Positions 1 to 6,759 of a DNA stretch of 64,000 nt are shown one piece after another. A model generated the notes under the pieces. The model made no database searches, had not been told where the DNA came from, and saw only the letters and a program-made list of their open reading frames with translations. The number at the start of each line of letters is the position of its first letter. Within the stretch, counting starts at the first letter, position 1. The stretch is from assembly GCA_016214905.1 (NCBI GenBank), contig JACRMQ010000007.1, forward strand, positions 695,695 to 759,694. The letters are read 5' to 3'. The position numbers and the translations under genes are program-made. Source of the DNA: Ignavibacteriales bacterium. Its GTDB lineage: Bacteria; Bacteroidota; Ignavibacteria; UBA10030; SZUA-254.

Positions 1-1
1 A

Positions 2-850
2 TATAGCACCTCTCATGTAGTCCCGAATGTTATTGATGTAACGCCGAATGCCATTCGGCGTGTCGAAAATCTAACGCCTATTTCTCTCACCAAACCGGTT
101 CAGCAAATTCATCATCCTGCTGTTCAAATCCAAATGATTAATCAGGCAAGTTCACAAGAGTGCGAATTGCCATCGGATGATCAGCATACAATTGAAGCGG
201 ATGAATTCACAAAGTTCATTCAACAGATTCTCAATTCTCCTATGTCCAAAGACGAAAAGAACGAGGATAAGAAAGCAATTCCAAAAGACTATTTCATTAG
301 TTTAGATAAAACGGAAAATAAAGTTCGACCTGTACAATCCAACGAAGCAACTATTCCCAAACCTTCTTTACCAAATAAAAAACAGGCCAGAAAAAAGATC
401 AAAGTTCCAACACTCAATAAACATAATCAATCATCACCATTTATATCTCATCCTTCATCCACCGGTGATTCATCATCCGTCACCCTTCACCCTGCATCTT
501 TTCAATCATCTGAATATGTTCACTTATTCGAGGTATTGTTTCGCTCATTCCGACAGCAGGTCTTTGAATGTTTTGGCTCCAAATGTGAAGAGGTTATTTC
601 ACAAGCAGAACATAAAGTAAGATTCCTTGTACCTGAATTTGATTGTCATGCTTTAAAAGATGAAACGGTTCTGACCCTCTTGGACTTGATTGAGGAGATT
701 ATTAAGCAATCATCATTATTCAAGCGCTCAAAACTTCGTCAAGCTGCTGTAACGTTGGTTTCTGATCTCTACAATAAACAGTATGAACTTCTCGAGAAGC
801 ATAATGGCATCGATGCGATAGAACAAACTTATTATCGACTCAGGAAGTGA
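2..850 (+). CDS. Hypothetical protein of the mobile element, 5' end outside the window
   Basis: The reading frame is open from the first codon at position 2 to the stop at 848-850, and the residues before the first in-frame ATG (134) read like coding sequence, so the gene probably begins left of the window. The visible part has a low-complexity Ser/Pro/Lys/His-rich linker (about residues 50-165 counted from position 2) and then a predicted helical, charged C-terminal region of about 115 residues. I do not recognise a family. The stop is one base from the next ATG (852), so the two genes are probably translationally coupled and part of the element's replication or transfer operon. If only the internal ATG is used the protein is 238 residues. 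Confidence 0.6.
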   Translation, partial: YSTSHVVPNVIDVTPNAIRRVENLTPISLTKPVQQIHHPAVQIQMINQASSQECELPSDDQHTIEADEFTKFIQQILNSPMSKDEKNEDKKAIPKDYFISLDKTENKVRPVQSNEATIPKPSLPNKKQARKKIKVPTLNKHNQSSPFISHPSSTGDSSSVTLHPASFQSSEYVHLFEVLFRSFRQQVFECFGSKCEEVISQAEHKVRFLVPEFDCHALKDETVLTLLDLIEEIIKQSSLFKRSKLRQAAVTLVSDLYNKQYELLEKHNGIDAIEQTYYRLRK

Positions 851-851
851 T

Positions 852-1907
852 ATGAAATGGTTCCATCACGAATGCGCTGCTCGACACGATCCCAAGCTTC
901 AGGTTCTCGGTTCAACCTACGGAGCGGAAGGGATCGGTATCTATTGGGGATTACTTGAAGATATCGGTCAGCATTCGGATACATTTCATCTCAAACTCAC
1001 CGGAATTTCTCCCGAAATCGATCAAAAGTTTTCCAACACCGCATCTGGTTCCCAATTTCTATTGAGGAATCCTCAGAGCATACCTCGTCTCCCTCTCAAG
1101 ATTCTTTCAAAAAACTTATTCACATCACCCAAAAAGTTAAAGAATGTTATTGAACTTTGTGTTGAGGTCGGATTGTTCGATTCCGATAAGTGGCTGAATT
1201 ATAATCTATTGTATAGTCCCTCGTTCGAACAACGTGCGGATGATTATACAAGGCGTGTACAGAGACAAGCAAACAATATCCGAACAGAGCTTGGACAAAC
1301 TACAGCTGAAGTTCGAAGCATACCTGTCCTGAGCAGAGTCGAAGGATCCGAAGATTCTCAGAATAATATCCGAACTAAGTCTGACAAAGTTCTCCCAGAA
1401 ACAGATACAGAACAGAAAAAGAATATATGCAATACATCTGCTGTGAATAATTTATCAACAGATGAGTCATTCTTAATCGAATTATCGGATGAACTCTTCG
1501 ATCAGTATTGTTTGAAATTTCATTCAGCGCTTCAATTGTGGAATCGTCAGCATGGAAGTACCATCGATTGGAATCCTAAATTGAAGGAGCTAAAAAAACT
1601 TTTTTCCGGTGGTGAGTATCAACATAAACTCGATATGTGTTTTCATGCCTACAAGATACTCGGAAATAAAATCAATTATCCGGAACTCGTGATGCGGGCA
1701 CTGCATCTTTTCTTGGAGAAGTATGAAAAATCAAAGATTGATAATCCATTTGGTTGGTTATGGACATGTTTACACGGCAATGGCAACGGAAAAACACCAT
1801 GGGTTCAACTTATGACAGCTGAGGAAGAACAAAGTTTAACTATCTCCCCATTATCAAGGGGGAGATTAATGCCTGTCCCGAACGAACGTGCGGGAAGGGG
1901 GTCATAA
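852..1907 (+). CDS. DUF4373 (Lin1244/Lin1753-like) domain protein, putative element replication protein
   Basis: The N-terminus (MKWFHHECAARHDPKL then EGIGIYWGLLEDIG) matches the DUF4373 pattern found in phage and element replisome-organiser proteins, which combine this domain with a DNA-binding or primosome-loading C-terminus. Residues about 1-130 form this domain; the C-terminal half is helical and unassigned. An AGGAAG sequence lies just upstream of the start. Two stretches look foreign: residues near 160-175 (PVLSRVEGSE) are encoded by a dispersed repeat with CCTGAGCAGAGTCGAAGG, and the last 20 or so residues come from a CCCC...GGGG repeat. The original C-terminus may therefore have been replaced. 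Replication function is inferred from the family. Confidence 0.65.
   Translation: MKWFHHECAARHDPKLQVLGSTYGAEGIGIYWGLLEDIGQHSDTFHLKLTGISPEIDQKFSNTASGSQFLLRNPQSIPRLPLKILSKNLFTSPKKLKNVIELCVEVGLFDSDKWLNYNLLYSPSFEQRADDYTRRVQRQANNIRTELGQTTAEVRSIPVLSRVEGSEDSQNNIRTKSDKVLPETDTEQKKNICNTSAVNNLSTDESFLIELSDELFDQYCLKFHSALQLWNRQHGSTIDWNPKLKELKKLFSGGEYQHKLDMCFHAYKILGNKINYPELVMRALHLFLEKYEKSKIDNPFGWLWTCLHGNGNGKTPWVQLMTAEEEQSLTISPLSRGRLMPVPNERAGRGS
1321..1346. repeat. Dispersed repeat fragment inside the DUF4373 gene
   Basis: The core CCTGAGCAGAGTCGAAGG resembles the CTGAGC...GAGTC repeat that recurs in many environmental genomes and, when translated, gives the VLSRVEG string. It is in frame, so the gene stays open. 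Its family assignment rests on pattern recognition, not on a search. Confidence 0.4.
1838..1905. repeat. CCCCTTGATAAGGGG-type hairpin repeat forming the end of the DUF4373 gene
   Basis: TCTCCCC and GGGGAGA arms flank ATTATCAAG, followed by a further G-rich tract at 1890-1905. Related hairpins lie at 14505-14524 and 14557-14575. The repeat encodes the odd Arg/Gly/Pro-rich C-terminal tail of the protein and its stop. Confidence 0.5.
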
Positions 1908-1940
1908 TCGAAGTATGGTATTAAATTCTTAGGAGTTTAT

Positions 1941-2000
1941 ATGATGTGTAGAAACAGATCAAATAAAGTCGAATTAACTTGTACTGAGCGAACGGAGTGA
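1941..2000 (+). other. Orphaned ribosome binding site and short leader ORF upstream of the polymerase-like gene
   Basis: A good ribosome binding site (AGGAG, 1931-1935) precedes ATG at 1941, opening a frame of 19 codons that ends in TGA at 1998-2000, inside a dispersed repeat. The polymerase-like gene follows in another frame. The simplest reading is that this was the original start of that gene and the repeat insertion cut it off by frameshift; alternatively it is a short leader peptide. Confidence 0.45.
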
Positions 2001-2011
2001 GTCAAAGTATG
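1980..2011. repeat. Dispersed repeat at the 5' end of the polymerase-like gene
   Basis: The segment ACTGAGCGAACGGAGTGAG followed by TCAAAGTA is typical of short repeats in metagenome-derived genomes and shares the CTGAGC/GAGT core with the copy at 1321-1346. It ends the short frame from 1941 and supplies a GGAG that may now serve the downstream ATG at 2009. Confidence 0.45.
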
Positions 2012-2548
2012 TTTTCAAATAATTTTGCAACAGAAATAGCAGCCGACATTATTGAAAAACTTAAAGATGATTGCGAAAAAATTCAGATTGTCGGTTCACT
2101 TAGGAGAGGAAAGCTCTCGGTAAATGACCTTGATATAATTGCCATTCCCAAGTTCAGAGAAATAAAAGATGATACTCTCTTTGGTGAACCGGTGAAAGAA
2201 AATCTTCTCGATCGCAAACTTTCAGAGCTTTGCCTCGATGCGTACCTTATCCTTGAAGCAAATGGGAGTAAGATAAAACGATTCTTCCGTCCAATTCAAA
2301 AAGTGAATGTACCGATTGATCTCTACATCGCAACAGAAACAACATGGTGGAATTTGCTTTTGATTCGAACCGGAAGCCGTGAACACAATATTAAACTCGC
2401 TTCTCGGGCTCTCGAGCTCCACATGCAACTCAAGGCAGATGGAAGCGGATTACTGACACCCGGTGGGAACATCATTAAAATCCACAGCGAAGAAGAAATC
2501 TTTCAACATTTAAAATTACCATTTCGATTACCAGAAGAAAGGGAGTAG
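2009..2548 (+). CDS. Minimal DNA polymerase beta/X-like nucleotidyltransferase
   Basis: The motif GSLRRGK followed by NDLDII (about residues 29-45) is the family X polymerase palm signature with its metal-binding Asp pair, and the later VPIDLYI supplies the third acidic site. The C-terminal part (WNLLLIRTGSREHNI) matches the PolX palm/thumb. At about 179 residues it lacks the helix-hairpin-helix fingers and the PHP domain of bacterial PolX (over 550 residues), so it is a minimal version as carried by some mobile elements; template use is unknown. The start is uncertain: GTG 1997 gives four more residues but no well-placed ribosome binding site, while ATG 2009 has GGAG 11 bases upstream. An older start at 1941 may have been lost. 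Confidence 0.75.
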   Translation: MFSNNFATEIAADIIEKLKDDCEKIQIVGSLRRGKLSVNDLDIIAIPKFREIKDDTLFGEPVKENLLDRKLSELCLDAYLILEANGSKIKRFFRPIQKVNVPIDLYIATETTWWNLLLIRTGSREHNIKLASRALELHMQLKADGSGLLTPGGNIIKIHSEEEIFQHLKLPFRLPEERE

Positions 2549-2552
2549 AACA

Positions 2553-2825
2553 ATGACACTCAAAGAATTACAACCTTGTACTCACATAAAGCGTAGCGAC
2601 CGCATTATTGAATTTGAGAAGCGTATGAAGCGGTACAATGCCTTGTGTCCGCTTTGTGCAAAACCAATGGTGTGGGAAAACTGGACAAAACTCCACGAAC
2701 CGCTCCGTGCAAAGTGTAACGATTGTGGTCTTACTTTGCCAAGCACAGAAATCAGTCTAGAAATCAAAACAGGAAAGGAGATCAACCATGAATCGTCAAT
2801 ACATCATTCGACAAATTCTTTATAA
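2553..2825 (+). CDS. Small zinc-ribbon protein
   Basis: A 90-residue protein with two Cys pairs, CPLC (about residues 32-35) and CNDC (about 54-57), the spacing of a single zinc ribbon; the N-terminus is basic. A GGGAG sequence precedes the ATG, and the gene starts 4 bases after the polymerase-like gene. The 3' end overlaps the next gene by 38 bases, so the two are probably coupled. A nucleic-acid or protein-binding role is possible but not shown by the sequence. Confidence 0.6.
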   Translation: MTLKELQPCTHIKRSDRIIEFEKRMKRYNALCPLCAKPMVWENWTKLHEPLRAKCNDCGLTLPSTEISLEIKTGKEINHESSIHHSTNSL

Positions 2826-3033
2826 CTGGACTCGCACACTTCAAATTGAAGAACAGAGTGGAGAATCATTTATTACTTCAGAAGATATTGATCGGTTGAA
2901 CGATGAATTAATATCAATCGTAGAACCTCCTCGCATAAGCTTACTTGTGAATAGCGTTCTGGAACGCATTCGTAATCTTAAAGCTCGAATAACTGGAATA
3001 AAAATCTCTGCTAATTTATTTCATCCGTTATGA
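2788..3033 (+). CDS. Small hypothetical protein of the element
   Basis: An 81-residue, mostly helical protein of no family I recognise. It is supported as a gene by a strong ribosome binding site (AGGAAAGGAGATC) 5-6 bases before ATG 2788, and by overlaps with the genes on both sides (38 bases upstream, 4 bases downstream in the ATGA manner). The last residues are hydrophobic, but no transmembrane helix is clear. Confidence 0.55.
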   Translation: MNRQYIIRQILYNWTRTLQIEEQSGESFITSEDIDRLNDELISIVEPPRISLLVNSVLERIRNLKARITGIKISANLFHPL

Positions 3034-4682
3034 TTGCTCCAACACATATAACGTTCGCAGAATTCATCTATCTTCTTATTCTTACGACAACCGGGATTTC
3101 GTTAAGTGCCATTAATTTTGTTACGATCGTTTTTGCCTCGATATTAGCAGATGTCGATACCGCTGCGAGTACCGTTGGCAAAGTTATACCTTTTCTCTCC
3201 ACGAGAATCGAGAGGAGATTTGGTCATCGTACACTCACTCATTCTGCTTTATTTGTCGTGGCTCTCTCCATTGTAACTCTACCGCTCTTCGCTCTAAGCT
3301 CTGATCTCTACATTTGTTTTATCATCGGTTATGCTTCCCATCCTTTGCTCGACACCATGACTGTTACCGGTGTGAAATTATTCTATCCGCTATCTCCGGT
3401 GAAGTGCGTATTTCCATTTGAAGTCAATAACCCGCACCGCTACCGTGTGCAAACTGGTGGCAAGATTGATAAAATGCTTGCAATTCTCTTTTTCATTGGC
3501 TGTATCCCAACGTTTCTTATAGCTTATCAGGGTTATGAGAGGTTTATCAGAACAACACAAAGAAATATCGAAGCAGCTGTCCGGGATTACAATCAGTTTT
3601 CAAAAGATCATCTCGTCTTTGCAAATGTAACTGGTTATACGATGCTAACCAAAGAACCATTGAACGGCCGATTCGAAGTTGTCGGTGCACTGAATCCTCG
3701 TACACTTATTTTCAAGGGCACTGATGGATTGCTGCATACGCTGGGGAAAGATTTTCAGGCTGATTATGTCGCAGAGGAAATCGTTTGCGAGAAAGGTACA
3801 CTTGCTTATTCTAAAGTGAACAATATAGATTTGAGTAATCAACTGCTCTCCCAAATAACATCCTACATCGATACCTCGATTGAAAATTATTTTTTCGGTG
3901 ATCTCTCCACATCGGATAAGATATCACTCCCGGAAAACATCAAACTCTTCAGCCCTGTTTCCGGTAGCAGTGCTACAATCAAGTTCAACTATGCAACATT
4001 CAATGATATCCGTGAATATAATCTCGAATACGTATTCATAACAAAAGGGATCATTACTGTAAAATCGATTATTCGAAAGGGACCAGAAACATATCAGAGT
4101 AGTGAAACGCCATCGCATCACGAAAATTATGCCCAGTTTTCTTTGACAATTAATGCTAAGGAGACAATCACATTCCTCAAAGAAAAAGGTGATACAGTCA
4201 GAGAGAAAGAAGTAATTGCCAGAAGAGATCTTGCTCAGTTTTTCGAGGAACAAATAAATCTAAATGACGATAAGATTCAAATATTAGTGAACCAGGAATC
4301 TGCCTCGCTAATGGATATTAATCAAAAGATATCGGCTGCCGAACAATCGGTCAGAATAGATTCTATTGACCATGGTAATAATCTTGATCTCACTAAAAGC
4401 AGTTTTGTTACTAAAGCAGTTCTCGATATTAGCAGATTAAAACTTCAAAAAGATAAACGCATCCTATCTGAACTGATTTCCTCACGAAGCACCATAGTAG
4501 AAAAGACATCTCACGAGATTCGTAAGTTACGATTATCGAATCAACAACTGAGAGCAAAGCAAAAGGCAGCCGAGATGCAGGTGGATATCCGATCAACCGC
4601 AACCGGAATTCTTGTGGATGTTCGCCAGCATCAACAAAACAATAAACTTCAAATCACATTTATAATTAAGCGAATCCCATGA
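3030..4682 (+). CDS. YdjM/DUF457 membrane hydrolase fused to an HlyD-like adaptor region
   Basis: Residues 1-170 are a membrane-bound DUF457 (YdjM-type) domain: hydrophobic segments at about 10-40, 73-105 and 148-170, with candidate metal ligands H6, D41/D43, H66 and H71 in HRTLTHS, and H104/D108 in SHPLLD. The remaining 380 residues are soluble and end with the plan of a membrane fusion protein: a half lipoyl-like motif (EKGDTVREKEVIAR, about 390-403), a long coiled coil, then the matching half (TATGILVDVRQ, about 526-536). I know no described protein with both parts. It overlaps its neighbours by 4 bases at each end, so it is co-translated with the ATPase genes downstream. Domain calls are from motifs; the function is unknown. 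Confidence 0.7.
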   Translation: MIAPTHITFAEFIYLLILTTTGISLSAINFVTIVFASILADVDTAASTVGKVIPFLSTRIERRFGHRTLTHSALFVVALSIVTLPLFALSSDLYICFIIGYASHPLLDTMTVTGVKLFYPLSPVKCVFPFEVNNPHRYRVQTGGKIDKMLAILFFIGCIPTFLIAYQGYERFIRTTQRNIEAAVRDYNQFSKDHLVFANVTGYTMLTKEPLNGRFEVVGALNPRTLIFKGTDGLLHTLGKDFQADYVAEEIVCEKGTLAYSKVNNIDLSNQLLSQITSYIDTSIENYFFGDLSTSDKISLPENIKLFSPVSGSSATIKFNYATFNDIREYNLEYVFITKGIITVKSIIRKGPETYQSSETPSHHENYAQFSLTINAKETITFLKEKGDTVREKEVIARRDLAQFFEEQINLNDDKIQILVNQESASLMDINQKISAAEQSVRIDSIDHGNNLDLTKSSFVTKAVLDISRLKLQKDKRILSELISSRSTIVEKTSHEIRKLRLSNQQLRAKQKAAEMQVDIRSTATGILVDVRQHQQNNKLQITFIIKRIP

Positions 4683-5482
4683 CCTATATTTGCTCAAAAT
4701 GTGATCGCTCGTTCCCGACATTTCATCTTTCGTGTCCTGATTGCGGCACTTGGAATTCTCTCAAACAGAATGCAAAGCATTTTTCACACGAGGATGCGCA
4801 TCCGATAGCATTACCTAACATCGATTCTTTTGTTGTGCCCCGGAATAAAACAAGAATTGAACAACTTGATATGTTGCTTGGCGATGGTTTCGTTCCCGGA
4901 AGCTGTGTGCTTCTCATTGGCCCACCGGGTGCTGGAAAATCCACTTTAGTTATGCAAATACTCAAAAAGATGAATGTCCCGTCTCTCTATGTTACCGGTG
5001 AAGAATCGGTTCAGCAATTAAAGCTCAGGGCAGACCGATTAAGGATTAACTCGAAGTGCGTTTTCCTCCTTTTTGAAACGAATGTTAACAATATCGTTTT
5101 ACATGTCAATGAAACATCAGCAAAGGTATTGGTTATCGATTCCATTCAAACGATGTATACCGATGTGTCTGATGCTCTACCGGGAAGTTCGACTCAGATT
5201 CGTAAGTGTGCTTATATCCTTCGTCGACTTGCGCAACAGCAGAATATAGTTCTCATGATTGTCGGGCAAGTAACAAAGGATAAAAAGGTTGCCGGTCCGA
5301 AACTTCTTGAACATGCAGTCGATGTTGTACTATATATAGAAGTGGAGGAAGACAAACATCATCACCGCATTTTGTTCACTACAAAAAATCGGTTTGGCTC
5401 GACCGTTCCTCGTTGCCTCCTTTATATGCGAAAAACCGGTTTAGTTTTTTCACGAAGTGATGCCCTCGGCACACAAGATTGA
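4679..5482 (+). CDS. RadA-like ATPase lacking the Lon-like C-terminal domain
   Basis: The order of parts is that of RadA/Sms: an N-terminal C4 zinc finger (CSKC, CPDC within residues 4-22), Walker A GPPGAGKST (about 81-89), Walker B LVIDSIQT and the RadA signature KNRFGST near residue 235. RadA is about 450 residues and carries a Lon protease-like domain after this; here the protein stops at 267 residues soon after KNRFG. Host RadA is a branch-migration helicase in recombination; this shorter copy could do a similar job for the element or power a partner. The ATG lies inside the stop of the upstream membrane fusion gene (ATGA), so the products are probably made together. Confidence 0.8.
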   Translation: MTYICSKCDRSFPTFHLSCPDCGTWNSLKQNAKHFSHEDAHPIALPNIDSFVVPRNKTRIEQLDMLLGDGFVPGSCVLLIGPPGAGKSTLVMQILKKMNVPSLYVTGEESVQQLKLRADRLRINSKCVFLLFETNVNNIVLHVNETSAKVLVIDSIQTMYTDVSDALPGSSTQIRKCAYILRRLAQQQNIVLMIVGQVTKDKKVAGPKLLEHAVDVVLYIEVEEDKHHHRILFTTKNRFGSTVPRCLLYMRKTGLVFSRSDALGTQD

Positions 5483-5485
5483 AAT

Positions 5486-6502
5486 ATGAACGATCAACAA
5501 ACAATGGATCTCCGTCAGGATACAACATTCTTTGGAAGGACTGAAGAACTGTATCAGCTCGTAAGAAGTCTTCAACGAGGTCGTCATGCGCTAATTGTCG
5601 GCGATAAAGGAATCGGCAAAACCCGACTCATGACGGAAGCAAAATGGATCCTTTCGGGTCGGACGAAAAGGATCGACTTCTCTGCTAACATTATAACCCA
5701 GATCAGAGGCCAGCTTGGAGTTCGTATTAATCCAAACCAATACAAGATTCTTTTCATAGAGCATTCCAGCCCGCTCGGTGATTGCATGAAAGAAATGACA
5801 GAAAAACTATTTTATAACGGTGATCTTCATATCGATCTTGATGAGGAGCGAGCAGATTGGCAAACAATGAAAAAACACCTTTCTGGTTTTGGTAGTATCA
5901 AGCTTCAGTCGATCATCTTCGAAGGTATTTCTCAGTCCGATAAATCATACCTCATTTTCTTCGATGAGCTTGATAGAATATCTCCGAGTCAACAGAAATT
6001 CATAGAGACCTTACTCAACATTGCTGTCATTTGTACTGCAGTCGTACAGATGAAAGAGAATTTCCTTTTCAAACGAATCTGGGCATCATTCTCGCGAATC
6101 AACTTAGAACCGTTGCCAGAACAAGTAAGCATCCAGCTTATCAATTACTTTCTTCAGAATTATCCTTTACATATTATCGATTCAGAGCTATATCGGCGAG
6201 AAATATTGAAAGCTTCTAATGGAAATCCATTCCACATTAAAAATATGCTCTGGCATGGATCAAGGGAAAAGTATGTTGATGCTGAAGAAATTCGAAAACT
6301 CAGACAAGTAGATGAAGGACACTATTTCAATATGGGACCGATCTATATCTTTGGAATTGCCATGTTTACCTTATTCAAAATCTTTTCCATCGGTACCGAT
6401 AATCAGGAATTCTATATTTACTTCTCCGCACTCGGTTTCTTCGCATACTTGGTCTTTCGGGTATTCAGAGCTTTCTTCCTCTTCCGCCCACAGAAATACT
6501 AA
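5486..6502 (+). CDS. AAA ATPase with C-terminal membrane anchor
   Basis: Residues 15-290 are an ORC/ExeA-like AAA ATPase: FFGRTEEL at the N-terminus, Walker A GDKGIGKT (about 39-46) and Walker B IFFDELDRIS (about 157-166). Two hydrophobic segments near residues 288-306 and 312-331 should anchor it in the inner membrane with the ATPase in the cytoplasm. It starts three bases after the RadA-like gene and so belongs to the same transcription unit as the membrane fusion protein. A membrane-linked motor or switch is an inference; no substrate is visible. NTPase domains of the NACHT/STAND type were considered, but no sensor repeats follow. Confidence 0.7.
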   Translation: MNDQQTMDLRQDTTFFGRTEELYQLVRSLQRGRHALIVGDKGIGKTRLMTEAKWILSGRTKRIDFSANIITQIRGQLGVRINPNQYKILFIEHSSPLGDCMKEMTEKLFYNGDLHIDLDEERADWQTMKKHLSGFGSIKLQSIIFEGISQSDKSYLIFFDELDRISPSQQKFIETLLNIAVICTAVVQMKENFLFKRIWASFSRINLEPLPEQVSIQLINYFLQNYPLHIIDSELYRREILKASNGNPFHIKNMLWHGSREKYVDAEEIRKLRQVDEGHYFNMGPIYIFGIAMFTLFKIFSIGTDNQEFYIYFSALGFFAYLVFRVFRAFFLFRPQKY

Positions 6503-6516
6503 TAGAATTGACTCAA

Positions 6517-6690
6517 ATGGATAGAAGAAAAAAATACGAAGAGGACGTCAAAATCGAGATCATTGAAGAAGAAGAAATGACAGCTAAGGAAGTTGATTTA
6601 GCATTAGAACATATGGCCGAAAGGTTGATTGATGATTGGCTGAAGAAGAATAATGTTGGCACTATAACTAAAAGAGAGCAAACAATTTGA
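6517..6690 (+). CDS. Small acidic helical protein upstream of the recombinase
   Basis: A 57-residue, highly charged peptide (Glu-rich centre, basic N-terminus) beginning at ATG 6517; a TTG at 6508 could add three residues. No clear ribosome binding site precedes either start. It sits between the ATPase gene and the recombinase, where elements often carry a small DNA-binding or directionality factor, but no helix-turn-helix is evident. Function unknown. Confidence 0.45.
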   Translation: MDRRKKYEEDVKIEIIEEEEMTAKEVDLALEHMAERLIDDWLKKNNVGTITKREQTI

Positions 6691-6759
6691 TTTTTATCGA
6701 AATATTATGGAGTTTAATAGAAATGATTGTTTATAAAGCAACAGCTTTAAGGTGATTAA

